Below are positions 33,916 through 42,503 of a stretch of 64,000 nt of DNA, piece by piece. The stretch's first letter is position 1, and each line of letters opens with the position of its first letter. The stretch spans positions 62,001 through 126,000 of the forward strand of contig JALHRD010000004.1 in NCBI GenBank assembly GCA_022841625.1, written 5' to 3'. The notes beneath the pieces are model-generated. The model saw only the letters and a list, made by a program, of their open reading frames with translations. It was not told where the DNA came from and did not search any database. A program made the position numbers and the translations under genes. This DNA comes from Xanthobacteraceae bacterium (GTDB taxonomy: Bacteria > Pseudomonadota > Alphaproteobacteria > Rhizobiales > Xanthobacteraceae).

Positions 33916-34074
33916 CTGGACCCTCCCGTTTCATTCTTGATTAGTGCGCAGGATAGCGGCGGCGGCATTGCTCCACAAGCAAGCCGGACGCGAATTCAAA
34001 GCATTGCGTTCGGCAGTCGCATTTCCTACGATTACCGCCATCATCGGACAACGGCCCGCAAGCGGAGGACTCCC

Positions 34075-34485
34075 ATGCCGAAAATTCGTCACCTGGCGAT
34101 CAAAACCAAGAATCCGGAACGGCTGGCAAAATTCTATGAAGAAGTGTTCGGAATGAAGTGCATTCACTCCGAAAAGAGCGGCGCCCGCTACATGAGCGAC
34201 GGCTATCTCACGCTCGCGATCCTGCGCAATCGCGGCGAGGCGACCCCCAGTGGCATCAATCATTTCGGATTCCAGGTCGAAGATATTGCCGATGTCGAGG
34301 CCAAGCTTGCCAAATGGGAAGAGCCGATGACCGAGCGGCCCTCAACCCGGCCATTCGCCGAACATCGCGCCATGGATCCGGACGGCAATTTGTTCGACAT
34401 TTCGGTCCATGGCTACGACGAGGTGGAATACGCCGCGGATCGCGATTCCAAGGCGAAGAAGGCTCCCGAGAAGCAGCCCGCCTAG
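34075..34485 (+). CDS. VOC (glyoxalase/extradiol-type) family protein
   Basis: The 136-residue protein is one VOC module: IRHLAIKTKNPERLAKFYEEVFGM, SGINHFGFQVEDIADVEAKL, and DPDGNLFDISVHG, where the His and Glu/Asp of such motifs bind metal. GGAGG precedes ATG 34075. A Lys-rich tail follows. It begins a three-gene operon with a Bug receptor (7 bp later) and a TcuA-like flavoprotein, so it probably acts on the same carboxylate, though lyase, isomerase or dioxygenase roles are all possible for the fold. Confidence 0.87.
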   Translation: MPKIRHLAIKTKNPERLAKFYEEVFGMKCIHSEKSGARYMSDGYLTLAILRNRGEATPSGINHFGFQVEDIADVEAKLAKWEEPMTERPSTRPFAEHRAMDPDGNLFDISVHGYDEVEYAADRDSKAKKAPEKQPA

Positions 34486-34491
34486 ATCCTG

Positions 34492-35514
34492 GTGCGTTTC
34501 GGATACGTCCTCAGTCTGAGCGCCGTCACGCTGATTGCGTCGGTAGGCGGCGCGCCGGCACAGGATTTTTATGCCGGCAAGGCGCTCACCGTGATTGCGG
34601 GATTCCCGCCGGGCGGTGGCGTCGATGGCGAGATGCGGGTCTTGACCCGGTATCTTGCGCGCTACATTCCGGGCAATCCCACCATTATTTCCCGCAACAT
34701 GCCAGGCGCGGGTGGGATCGTGGTCGCCAATCATCTTTACAATTCGGTTGTGGCAGACGGTCTCACGCTCGGCATGCCGGGGCGCAGCGGTTTTCTTTTG
34801 AGCAATGTCGTGCCCCAGTCCAACATCAATTACGACCTGGCGCGCTTTTCTTATGTCGGTGGTGCCGGCAGCGCCGCCAACGCACTCTGGCTGCATCGCC
34901 GCACCGGCGTTACGTCGTTGGCAGAGTTGCAACGCGCCAAGAAGGACATTGTGATTGGCGCGCTCAATGCGCGCTCGGAAAATGCCATCGCGCCGCGGGT
35001 GCTTGCATCGTCGGAACGCTGGCCGTTGAAAGTGGTGACGGGCTATCCCGGGTTCAACGAGGTTTTGATCGCGCTGGAACGCGGGGAGGTCGATGGGCTG
35101 TTTTCGCATGAGGGTAGCGTCGCGAATTCGCGGCCGGACCTGATCGCCAGCGGCGCGGTCAAGGCGATCGTGCAGTCCCACGACGCCTTCCCGGGGGTAC
35201 CGGTGCTCGCGGATATTGTGGCCGATCCGCATGCGCGAGCGCTACTCGGCCTGGTCACGACGCCAAGCCTGATTGGACTGCCCTTGCTCGGTCCGCCCGG
35301 CATTCCGGCCGAGCGGCTTGAAATTCTGCGCGCGTCCTATAATCGGCTCATGGAAGACAAAGAGTATCGGGCGGAGGCTGACAAGCGCGGCTTGCCCGTC
35401 GGTCGGGCGCTGGCGGGCGACGAATTGCAAAGGCTGATCGTCCAAAGCCTGTCCAATGTGCCGGCGCGCGTGGCCAAGGAATATATGGCGTTTGCCGGGA
35501 TCAAGGCCGAGTGA
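34492..35514 (+). CDS. Bug/TctC-type periplasmic solute-binding protein
   Basis: The 340-residue receptor is the third of the FYKGK-variant group (QDFYAGKALTVIAGFPPGGG, YIPGNPTIISRNMPGAGG). GTG 34492 stands seven bases after the VOC stop, with no strong ribosome site, so coupling is likely. The signal peptide is short (MRFGYVLSLSAVTLIASVG). It lies between the VOC gene and a tricarballylate-dehydrogenase-like gene; TcuA-linked Bug receptors are known to serve tricarboxylates, which makes a tricarboxylate ligand plausible. Confidence 0.88.
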   Translation: MRFGYVLSLSAVTLIASVGGAPAQDFYAGKALTVIAGFPPGGGVDGEMRVLTRYLARYIPGNPTIISRNMPGAGGIVVANHLYNSVVADGLTLGMPGRSGFLLSNVVPQSNINYDLARFSYVGGAGSAANALWLHRRTGVTSLAELQRAKKDIVIGALNARSENAIAPRVLASSERWPLKVVTGYPGFNEVLIALERGEVDGLFSHEGSVANSRPDLIASGAVKAIVQSHDAFPGVPVLADIVADPHARALLGLVTTPSLIGLPLLGPPGIPAERLEILRASYNRLMEDKEYRAEADKRGLPVGRALAGDELQRLIVQSLSNVPARVAKEYMAFAGIKAE

Positions 35515-35519
35515 GTTGA

Positions 35520-37001
35520 ATGGTAAGGCAAGAGAATTGCGACATCATTGTTATTGGCGGCGGCAGCGCTGCATTCGAGGCGGCGGTCGCTGCCCACGAA
35601 GCCGGCGCGCGGCGCGTCGTCATGCTGGAGAAAGCGCCGGAGGCCGAATATGGCGGCAACGCGCGCTATTCGGGTACCGGCTTTCGTTTCGTCCATGGCG
35701 GTTCGCCCGAAATCCGGCAATTCATCCCGGAGGTGGACGATGCCACCTTCGCCACCATGCAGATTGGGCCCTATGGCGCGGACGACTTTCTTGCCGATCT
35801 CGATCGCATGACCGAAGGACGCATGAACCGTGTACTGGCTGAGACATTGGTTTCGGAATCGAATGCGGCGGTGCACTGGATGCGCGACGTCGGCATCAAG
35901 TGGGAGCCGTTGAAGGAGCATGCCAAGGTTGACGGCAAGCGCTATTTCGAACGCGGCATTGCAATTCATGTCGCTGGCGGCGGTCTTGGGCAGCTCACGC
36001 AATGGCGGCGGATCGCCGAAGCGCGCGGCATTGAAATTCGTTTTGAGTCGCCGGTATGCGCCATCCTTGGCGATTTGCGTCGGGTTGAAGGCGTTAGCGT
36101 GAGCGGGCCCGATGGTCGCTATGATCTCAAGGCCAAGGCGGTGATCGCCTGCGCTGGCGGTTTCCAGGCCAATGCCGAAATGCGCGCGCGTTATCTCGCC
36201 GGCAATACCGACCGCATGAAAGTGCGCGGCAGCCGTCATGATACGGGTGAGGTGCTGCGAATGCTGCTCGACCTCGGCGTGCGACCGTCGGGGGAGTGGC
36301 GCTCGGGACACATGTCGCCGATCGACGCCAACGCACCGGACGTCGAAACCCCTCAACACGAGGATGGCCGCGGCAATACCCAAAGCCGCTACGATTATCC
36401 TTATGGGATCACGGTCAACGCGCTTGGCCAACGCTTTTTCGATGAGGGTGAGGCACAGCATTCCTATACCTATGCCAAGACCGGCCGGGCAGTGCTGGCG
36501 CAGCCGGGCGCGCGCGCGATCCAGATCTACGATCAGAAAGGTGTGCGTTGCATTCGCTATCCGCACCACAAAGCAACCTATATGGAAGCCGACACGATTG
36601 CCGATTTGGCGGCGAAGGTTGGGCTCGAAGCTGCGGTGCTGGTCCAAACGGTCGAGGAATTCAACCGCGCGGTGCGCGACGATAAGCTATTCTTCCCGGG
36701 CAAGCTTGACGGCCGCGCGACTCAAGGCCTCGCCTTGCCAAAATCGAACTGGGCCATCCGGATCGACGAGCCGCCATACCGCGCTTATCCGGTCACCGGC
36801 GGCATTACCTTCACCTTTGGCGGCGTTGAGATCAATCGCCAGGCGCAGGCGATGAACTCGCTCGACCAGCCGGTTAAAGGTTTGTTCGCCTCGGGCGACA
36901 TTGTTGGGCTGTTCTTCCACAATTATCCGTCGTTCACCGGACAGACGCGCAATGCCGTGTTTGGCAGGTTGGCCGGGCAGGCGGCGGTCCAGGAGAATTA
37001 G
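35520..37001 (+). CDS. FAD-dependent tricarballylate dehydrogenase-like protein
   Basis: The 493-residue flavoprotein belongs to the fumarate reductase/succinate dehydrogenase flavoprotein family and is closest in pattern to TcuA, which oxidises tricarballylate to cis-aconitate. It has the FAD site CDIIVIGGGSAAFEAAVAA, NARYSGTGFRFV, a VIACAGGFQANAEMRARYL segment, PVTGGITFTFGGVEIN, and the closing GLFASGDIVGLF. No TcuB electron-transfer partner gene follows. The gene starts five bases after the Bug stop and converges with the ABC ATPase gene, leaving six bases between the two stops. Confidence 0.85.
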   Translation: MVRQENCDIIVIGGGSAAFEAAVAAHEAGARRVVMLEKAPEAEYGGNARYSGTGFRFVHGGSPEIRQFIPEVDDATFATMQIGPYGADDFLADLDRMTEGRMNRVLAETLVSESNAAVHWMRDVGIKWEPLKEHAKVDGKRYFERGIAIHVAGGGLGQLTQWRRIAEARGIEIRFESPVCAILGDLRRVEGVSVSGPDGRYDLKAKAVIACAGGFQANAEMRARYLAGNTDRMKVRGSRHDTGEVLRMLLDLGVRPSGEWRSGHMSPIDANAPDVETPQHEDGRGNTQSRYDYPYGITVNALGQRFFDEGEAQHSYTYAKTGRAVLAQPGARAIQIYDQKGVRCIRYPHHKATYMEADTIADLAAKVGLEAAVLVQTVEEFNRAVRDDKLFFPGKLDGRATQGLALPKSNWAIRIDEPPYRAYPVTGGITFTFGGVEINRQAQAMNSLDQPVKGLFASGDIVGLFFHNYPSFTGQTRNAVFGRLAGQAAVQEN

Positions 37002-37007
37002 CCGGTA

Positions 37008-37787
37008 TTACGCCCGTGCACGTTCCACCTCATCCTTGAGGTGGCCCCAAATGCCGTAGACGATCTTGCCGTAACGCGGATCATTGCGCAGTTCGAGCAC
37101 GTTACGCGGACGCTCGAGTTCGACATCGATGATCGACTTGGTGCGGCCGGGACTGGCGGTCATCACCATGATCTTGTCGGCGAGCGTCACCGCCTCGTCG
37201 ACACTGTGGGTGATGAACACAACGGTCTTCTTGTCGACTTCCCAGATTCGCAGCAATTCCTGCTGGAGGATGGTGCGGTTCTGTTCGTCCAGCGCGGAGA
37301 AGGGTTCGTCCATCAGCAATACTTCCGGATCGTTGGCGAAGGCGCGCGCGATCGACACGCGCTGGCGCATGCCGCCCGAAAGTTGGTGGGGGTAATGTCC
37401 TGAGAAACGCGTCAGGCCGGTGCGATCGAGCCACATCGACACCGAGGCCTTGATTTCATCGGCCGGCGCCTTGCGCATGCGCAGGCCGTAGGCGGCGTTA
37501 TCCCACACCGTCATCCACGGAAAGATCGAGTCGCCTTGGAAGATCATCGAATATTGCGGCCGGCCGGGCTTTGGCCGCGCAATCTCGACGGTGCCGCTGG
37601 TCACGGTTTCGAGTCCGCCCAAGATGCGCAACATGGTGGTCTTGCCACAGCCGGACGGTCCGACGATTGCGAAGAAAGTGCCTTCCGCGATATCGAGCGA
37701 TACGTCGTCAACTGCGATCAAATTCTGGAAGCGTTTAACGAGGCTCCTGATTTGGATTTTAGCCGGCGGCTTGTCGGGCGCGTTCAT
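37008..37787 (-). CDS. ABC-transporter ATP-binding protein, SsuB/TauB type
   Basis: The 259-residue ATPase is fully canonical, in contrast to the one at 1629-2708: Walker A GPSGCGKTT (43-51), Q-loop Gln84, signature LSGGMRQR (136-143), Walker B LLMDEP with Glu161, and H-loop His194. It powers import through the adjacent permease, of the nitrate/sulfonate/taurine class. The start ATG 37787 overlaps the permease stop as ATGA, which decides it over the upstream ATG at 37802. It is the last gene of a receptor - hydratase - monooxygenase - permease - ATPase operon. Confidence 0.92.
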   Translation of the reverse strand: MNAPDKPPAKIQIRSLVKRFQNLIAVDDVSLDIAEGTFFAIVGPSGCGKTTMLRILGGLETVTSGTVEIARPKPGRPQYSMIFQGDSIFPWMTVWDNAAYGLRMRKAPADEIKASVSMWLDRTGLTRFSGHYPHQLSGGMRQRVSIARAFANDPEVLLMDEPFSALDEQNRTILQQELLRIWEVDKKTVVFITHSVDEAVTLADKIMVMTASPGRTKSIIDVELERPRNVLELRNDPRYGKIVYGIWGHLKDEVERARA

Positions 37788-38641
37788 GGGTCCGGCTTCC
37801 ATCGAATGACCCAACGCTCGATCTCACGCAGCAGAAAAGTGACGGCAAATCCGATCAGCGCGATGGTGAACAGCCCGACATACATTTTAGAAACCGCGAA
37901 AATCTCCCAGGCGCTCCAGATCATGTAGCCGATGCCGCTTTTGGCCCCAACCATCTCCGTAACCGCGATCAGAATAAGAGCGATTCCGGCGCCGAGCTTC
38001 ACGCCGGTCATGATGAATGGCAGTGCTCCCGGCAATGCGATGGTGCGGAACGTGTCCCATTTACTCGCCTTGAAGCTTTTACCGACATCGAGATAGATCG
38101 GGTTGATCTGAAGCACGCCGGCGGTCGCATTGATCGCGATTGGGAAGAATACGCCGATCGCGACCATGACCACTTTGGACATTTCGCCGAGTCCGAAAAT
38201 CAGCAGGATGAACGGCAGGATCGCGCTCTTGGGGATCGGAAAGGTCGCTGAGATCAGCGGGTCGATCAAGGCGCGTACCGGCCGCGAGATTCCCATGCTG
38301 ATGCCGATGATGACGGCCGGAATGCCGCCGAGCATAAAGCCAAGCGCGATCCGCTGCAGGCTGATCGCCACATGCTCGATCAGTTCACCGGTGCGGGTGA
38401 GCTCGATCAATGCGCTGGTGATTGTTGACGGAGCCGGGAAGAAACGCACGTCGATCAAGCCAAATTGAGCGGCCAGCTCCCAGGCGAGCAGCAGTCCAAG
38501 CGGCGAGCCTATACTCATCAGCCGTTCGCGGCGCCGGGCAGAGAGCCGTTGCGTTTCGCCGACGTCGACGCCCGTGGCGACCCGCGGCGTGTTGCGTTCG
38601 GTCGGAGTGCCGGTGTCGCGGTTGGTCATCTTATTCGTCAC
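37784..38641 (-). CDS. ABC-transporter permease, SsuC/TauC type
   Basis: The 285-residue membrane protein has about six transmembrane helices after a polar N-terminus, and the EAA-type loop (GKSFKASKWDTFRTIALPGA) through which the ATPase couples. It pairs with the ATPase gene by an ATGA overlap. GTG 38641 overlaps the stop of the monooxygenase gene as GTGA; an ATG at 38629 is the alternative. No NMT1-type substrate-binding gene is in this operon, whose only receptor is a Bug protein at 40450-41466. Confidence 0.9.
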   Translation of the reverse strand: MTNKMTNRDTGTPTERNTPRVATGVDVGETQRLSARRRERLMSIGSPLGLLLAWELAAQFGLIDVRFFPAPSTITSALIELTRTGELIEHVAISLQRIALGFMLGGIPAVIIGISMGISRPVRALIDPLISATFPIPKSAILPFILLIFGLGEMSKVVMVAIGVFFPIAINATAGVLQINPIYLDVGKSFKASKWDTFRTIALPGALPFIMTGVKLGAGIALILIAVTEMVGAKSGIGYMIWSAWEIFAVSKMYVGLFTIALIGFAVTFLLREIERWVIRWKPDP

Positions 38642-39654
38642 CGCAGCGATTGCCGAAGCGCGGGCATGACCTGCTGGACGAAGCGGTCAATCGAGCCCAG
38701 TGCTTCGGCAAGGGTCATGTCGCCAAAGACGAACTGTCCAACCGCGTAATTAGCGCCAGATCCGGCAAGTTGGGTTCGCAGCATGGCGATGCAGGTTTCG
38801 GGTGTGCCGGCGACGCCGCGACCACCATCCATGATCTCGTCGAATTCACGTGCCCGTTCGCCTTGTGTCGGCACGGTGCCGTGCTTGCGCCACAGATGGT
38901 GAAAGCTGTCATGCCATTTCCGGTAGGCGCGCCGCGCCAGCGCCAGCGCCGCCGCATCGGTATCGGCGACGACGACGAAACGACCGAGCCCAAGTTTTGG
39001 CAAGGGTGTATCGCCGCGCGTCTCCCGCCATGCGCTGCGATAGCTGTCGGTAAGCGCGCGCGTCTCCGCGCTGGTCGAGAGCGAAACAAAATTGTGGCCA
39101 TTGCGCGCCGCGCGCGTCGCGCTTTCCGCGGTAGCCGCGCCAATCCAGATCGGCGGGTGCGGCTTTTGGTAGGGCTCAAGCTCCATCGGCACATTGTCGA
39201 AGCTGAAATACTTGCCTTGGAAGGTCACCGCTTTCTGCGTAAGTCCCTGCATCATCACCTGCCGGGTATCTTCGTAGCGCGCAACGCGCTCGGTGGGGTC
39301 GATGCCAAACCCCTTGGTTTCGATCGGCGAAATGCCGCGCCCGATGCCGACCTGCATGCGGCCTTTGCTCATTTGATCGAGCATGCAGATTTCCTCGCTC
39401 AGGCGCAGCGGGTGATAGAGCGGTAACGTATAGACCAGTGGACCAAAGCGGAGCTGCCGGGTGCGTTGCGCCACGCCCGCGAGATAAACCGACGGGGAGG
39501 CCGCAAGCCCGAGCGGGGTCTGGTGATGTTCGGCGACGTGATAGCCATAAAATCCGGCGCGATCATAGGCTTCGACAATCTTGAAGCGATCTTCGTAAAA
39601 TTGCTGCAACGGCGCGCCATTCGCGTCGACATGATCGAAGATCCCGAATTCCAT
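38638..39654 (-). CDS. LLM-class flavin-dependent oxidoreductase
   Basis: The 338-residue protein is a luciferase-like flavin monooxygenase: MEFGIFDHVDANGAPLQQFY, YHVAEHHQTPLGLAASPSVY, LPLYHPLRLSEEICMLDQ and GRMQVGIGRGISPIE are standard blocks. It would use reduced flavin and oxygen to oxidise an organic substrate. It lies between the enoyl-CoA hydratase gene (40 bp) and the ABC permease gene (overlap), so its substrate is likely imported by that transporter. The reductase partner is not seen. Confidence 0.9.
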   Translation of the reverse strand: MEFGIFDHVDANGAPLQQFYEDRFKIVEAYDRAGFYGYHVAEHHQTPLGLAASPSVYLAGVAQRTRQLRFGPLVYTLPLYHPLRLSEEICMLDQMSKGRMQVGIGRGISPIETKGFGIDPTERVARYEDTRQVMMQGLTQKAVTFQGKYFSFDNVPMELEPYQKPHPPIWIGAATAESATRAARNGHNFVSLSTSAETRALTDSYRSAWRETRGDTPLPKLGLGRFVVVADTDAAALALARRAYRKWHDSFHHLWRKHGTVPTQGERAREFDEIMDGGRGVAGTPETCIAMLRTQLAGSGANYAVGQFVFGDMTLAEALGSIDRFVQQVMPALRQSLR

Positions 39655-39694
39655 GGCGGTCCGTCCCGGATAGTATTTCGCAGGGCGACAAAGG

Positions 39695-40426
39695 CTAGTG
39701 CGGTTCGCGCGGCGCCGAGGCCGATACCGCCGCGTTGAGGGTCGCCGAATAGGCGGCCGCGCTGGCGGGGTCCATGCGGCTGCCGAACTTCAGGAACTCC
39801 TTGATGCCTTGCAGCGAGGTCGCCGCCCGGCTGAGCAGGCTTTGCGATAGTGCCACCGCTTCGCTTTCGAGTTCGCTTGCCGGGATCATCTTGGTGACGA
39901 CGCCCAGAAATTCAGCGCGTGCGGCGCTGATCCGCTCGCGCGAGAACACCAGATAGGCGGCGGTTTTGTACGGAACGCGATTGAGCAGCGCCCACATCAC
40001 CAGCGTCGGGGCGATATTGTGGTTGAGTTCCGGCACCTGGAAAATGGCATCGTCGGCGGCGAGTGTCATGTCGCAGATCGCCGCCAAGGCACAGCCAACA
40101 CCAATCGCTTCGCCTTGCACGATTGCGAGCGTCGGCGCGCGCGCCTCCTTAATCGCTGCGTAAAGCGTGAGCGGCACTTCTGCGACTGGATGGCGCATCT
40201 GCAGCGGGGTCATGGTGTCGCGGTCGATCTTCGGCGCCTGGCGGCCTTTGCAGAAATTCGTGCCGCTGCCGCGCAGGCGGATCAACTTGATCTCCGGTCC
40301 GACATCGCGCAACGTGCGCGCGATTTCGAGGCCCATCTCATTGGTGATGAGATTGCCCTCGCTGGGACGGTTGAGAATGACATCAAGACAGTCATTCTTG
40401 ATGTCGAACAAGACCGGTGATGCCAA
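39695..40426 (-). CDS. Enoyl-CoA hydratase/isomerase family protein
   Basis: The 243-residue protein is a crotonase-fold enzyme: VILNRPSEGNLITNEM, GSGTNFCKGRQ, the oxyanion-hole segment VQGEAIGVGCALAAICDMTLAADDAIFQVPEL, and ISAARAEFLGVVTKMIP. The catalytic Glu of true hydratases at the GEA-type place is not clearly kept, so hydratase, isomerase and hydrolase are all open. TTG 40426 follows AGGGGG with six bases between; the upstream ATG at 40498 lies inside the preceding gene and adds an unlike segment. It is the second gene of the operon begun by the Bug receptor. Confidence 0.85.
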   Translation of the reverse strand: MASPVLFDIKNDCLDVILNRPSEGNLITNEMGLEIARTLRDVGPEIKLIRLRGSGTNFCKGRQAPKIDRDTMTPLQMRHPVAEVPLTLYAAIKEARAPTLAIVQGEAIGVGCALAAICDMTLAADDAIFQVPELNHNIAPTLVMWALLNRVPYKTAAYLVFSRERISAARAEFLGVVTKMIPASELESEAVALSQSLLSRAATSLQGIKEFLKFGSRMDPASAAAYSATLNAAVSASAPREPH

Positions 40427-40449
40427 GTCGTCCCCCTGCTTGTTGCGTC

Positions 40450-41466
40450 TTACTGACCCTGCACCGTAATGCGCGCCTTCTCGATCACGCTTTTCCACTT
40501 CGGCACTTCTTCAATAATGCGTTTACGGAAATCGTCCGGCCCGCGACCGGTTGCCTGAAAGCCGGCCTTGAGCAATCGTTCGCGCACATCCGGCCGTCGC
40601 ACGACTTCGATCGTTGCTTTGGCGAGCCGATCGATGATGTCCTTCGGTGTGCCGGCGGGCACCATCAGGCCTTGCCAAGTATCGGCCAGTGCCGCTGGAA
40701 CGCCAGCCTCGACGATGGTCGGCACGTCCGGCAATTCCGGCCAGCGCTCGCCGCCGCTGACCGCCAACCCGATGAAGTGGCCGGCATCGATTTGCGGTTT
40801 GGCCACCGAGATCGAAACCGAGGCGACATCGACGGTTTTGCCGAGCAGCGCCTGGGCAGCCTGCGCGGCGCTTGCATAGGGAATGTGGACCATCTCGATG
40901 CCAGTGTTGAGCTTGAGCAGTTCGGCGGCGAGGTGGGGCAGGGTGCCGGCGCCGGGCGTCGAATAATTGAGCCCGCCCGCTCGTTTCTTGGCGTAGGCGA
41001 TCAACTCCTTGATTGATCGCACGCCGATGTCCGGACGAACCGCATAGATGACCGGGAAGGTGGTCACCTCGGCGACCGGATCGAAGTCCTTGATCGGGTC
41101 GTAATGGACTTTCTCATAGAGGCTCGGGTTCACCGCGTAGCCGGTCGCGGCCACCAGCATGGTGTAGCCATCGGGTTTCTGGCGGGCGGCATAGCCGGTG
41201 CCGAGGCTGCCACCGGCGCCGCCGCGGTTCTCCACCACGATTGGTTGCCCAAGCGCCTCCGCAAGCGGCTGCTGGATCGCGCGTACCACGACGTCATTGG
41301 CGCCGCCCGGCGCAAACGGCACGACAACCGTGACCGGCCGATCGGGGAAAGCGGCCGCCGGGTGAGGCGGTAGCGTGGCGACTGCGGTGCCGGCGGCGGC
41401 AGCCGCGAGGAAGGTCCGGCGGGACAAAGGGGGCATTCGGATCGTTGTCATCATTGGTCTGGTCAT
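40450..41466 (-). CDS. Bug/TctC-type periplasmic solute-binding protein, Tat signal
   Basis: The receptor has a twin-arginine signal (PLSRRTFLAAAAAG), then FPDRPVTVVVPFAPGGANDVVVR, VVENRGGAGGSLGTGYAARQ and VHIPYASAAQAAQALLG. The start is uncertain: ATG codons at 41466, 41454, 41451 and 41436 are all in frame and none has a strong ribosome site; 41466 gives 338 residues. The Tat signal suggests folding before export, unusual for a receptor with no evident cofactor. It heads the hydratase - monooxygenase - ABC operon and is divergent from a TauD-like dioxygenase gene. Confidence 0.85.
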   Translation of the reverse strand: MTRPMMTTIRMPPLSRRTFLAAAAAGTAVATLPPHPAAAFPDRPVTVVVPFAPGGANDVVVRAIQQPLAEALGQPIVVENRGGAGGSLGTGYAARQKPDGYTMLVAATGYAVNPSLYEKVHYDPIKDFDPVAEVTTFPVIYAVRPDIGVRSIKELIAYAKKRAGGLNYSTPGAGTLPHLAAELLKLNTGIEMVHIPYASAAQAAQALLGKTVDVASVSISVAKPQIDAGHFIGLAVSGGERWPELPDVPTIVEAGVPAALADTWQGLMVPAGTPKDIIDRLAKATIEVVRRPDVRERLLKAGFQATGRGPDDFRKRIIEEVPKWKSVIEKARITVQGQ

Positions 41467-41618
41467 CTTAACCCGCGCGCCCGGGGTTAAGCACGCGTTT
41501 TCGCACGATATTGGTTTATCGATGGCAGACGCGCCGTCCATGTGGAAGCGGCCGGCGTGACGAGCATGCGGCGGTTTGATAGACGTAACACCGGTTGATG
41601 TCGTCGCAGGATGAGCCC

Positions 41619-42482
41619 ATGGCTATCATGACCGAAGCGCGTCTCGATATCGTCAAGCTGTCGCAGCACATCGGCGCCGAAGTACGTGGGATCGATCTGC
41701 GCGCTAAACTCGACACGGAGATCATACAGGCGATCCGTCGAGCTTGGCTCGATCATGCCGTGATCCTGTTCCGTGGCCAGGATCTTGCGCAGGAGGACCT
41801 CATTCGGGTCACTGGCTTTTTTGGTGAGCTTGGCAAGCTCGCGCGGCCGCAGGAGTTTTTCCCGAAGGGCTACGCCCGGCTGCTGCCCAACATCATGATG
41901 ATTTCGAATATCCGCGAGAACGGCCAGACCATTGGCGCGTTGCCGGACGGCGAGATGATGTTCCACCACGACATGCTGCATGCGGAAGTTCCGCATGATG
42001 CGACGCTGCTGTATGCAGTGGAGGTGCCGACCTACGGCGGCGATACTTTGTTTGCGAGTGGGGTTGCCGCCTACGAAACGCTCGATCCGGCAATCCGCGC
42101 CAAGCTCGAAGGGCGCACGGCGTTTCACCATTATAATTATGGTTCGACCCAGCGCGGCGACGACCGTGGCGTCGCTGCTTTCAGTGAATCGACCCATCCG
42201 GTGTTCCGCACCCATCGCGAGACCGGCCGCAAAGCGATCTATGTCAACCGCTTGATGACGGTCGGCATTGTCGACCTGCCGCAGGCCGAAAGCGACGCAT
42301 TGCTTAATGCGCTGTTTGACCATTCCGAGCGGCCGGAATTCGTCTATGCCCATGTTTGGCGCAAGGGCGATCTCCTGGTCTGGGACAATCGCTGCTCGAT
42401 GCACGCGCGTACGGATTTTCCTTCCGACCAGCGCCGTCTGCTTTACCGCACCACGGTCATGGGACAGGAGCGGCCCTATTGA
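41619..42482 (+). CDS. TauD/TfdA-type 2-oxoglutarate-dependent dioxygenase
   Basis: The 287-residue protein fits the Fe(II)/2-oxoglutarate family that oxidises taurine, 2,4-D and related compounds: MMFHHDMLHAEVPHDATLLYA carries the His-x-Asp pair, CSMHARTDF the distal His, and RRLLYRTTV the Arg that binds 2-oxoglutarate. The DHAVILFRGQDLAQEDLI segment is typical of the N-terminal part. ATG 41619 with AGGATGAG upstream is preferred over ATG 41598. It is divergent from the Bug-monooxygenase-ABC operon and may share its promoter region. The substrate is unknown. Confidence 0.9.
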   Translation: MAIMTEARLDIVKLSQHIGAEVRGIDLRAKLDTEIIQAIRRAWLDHAVILFRGQDLAQEDLIRVTGFFGELGKLARPQEFFPKGYARLLPNIMMISNIRENGQTIGALPDGEMMFHHDMLHAEVPHDATLLYAVEVPTYGGDTLFASGVAAYETLDPAIRAKLEGRTAFHHYNYGSTQRGDDRGVAAFSESTHPVFRTHRETGRKAIYVNRLMTVGIVDLPQAESDALLNALFDHSERPEFVYAHVWRKGDLLVWDNRCSMHARTDFPSDQRRLLYRTTVMGQERPY

Positions 42483-42503
42483 GGGCTGGAAGGACGCGTT
42501 GTG

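Noticed and set aside
38422-39426. A 334-codon plus-strand frame over the permease and monooxygenase genes
   Set aside because: Antisense to two confident genes; Arg-rich and motif-free.
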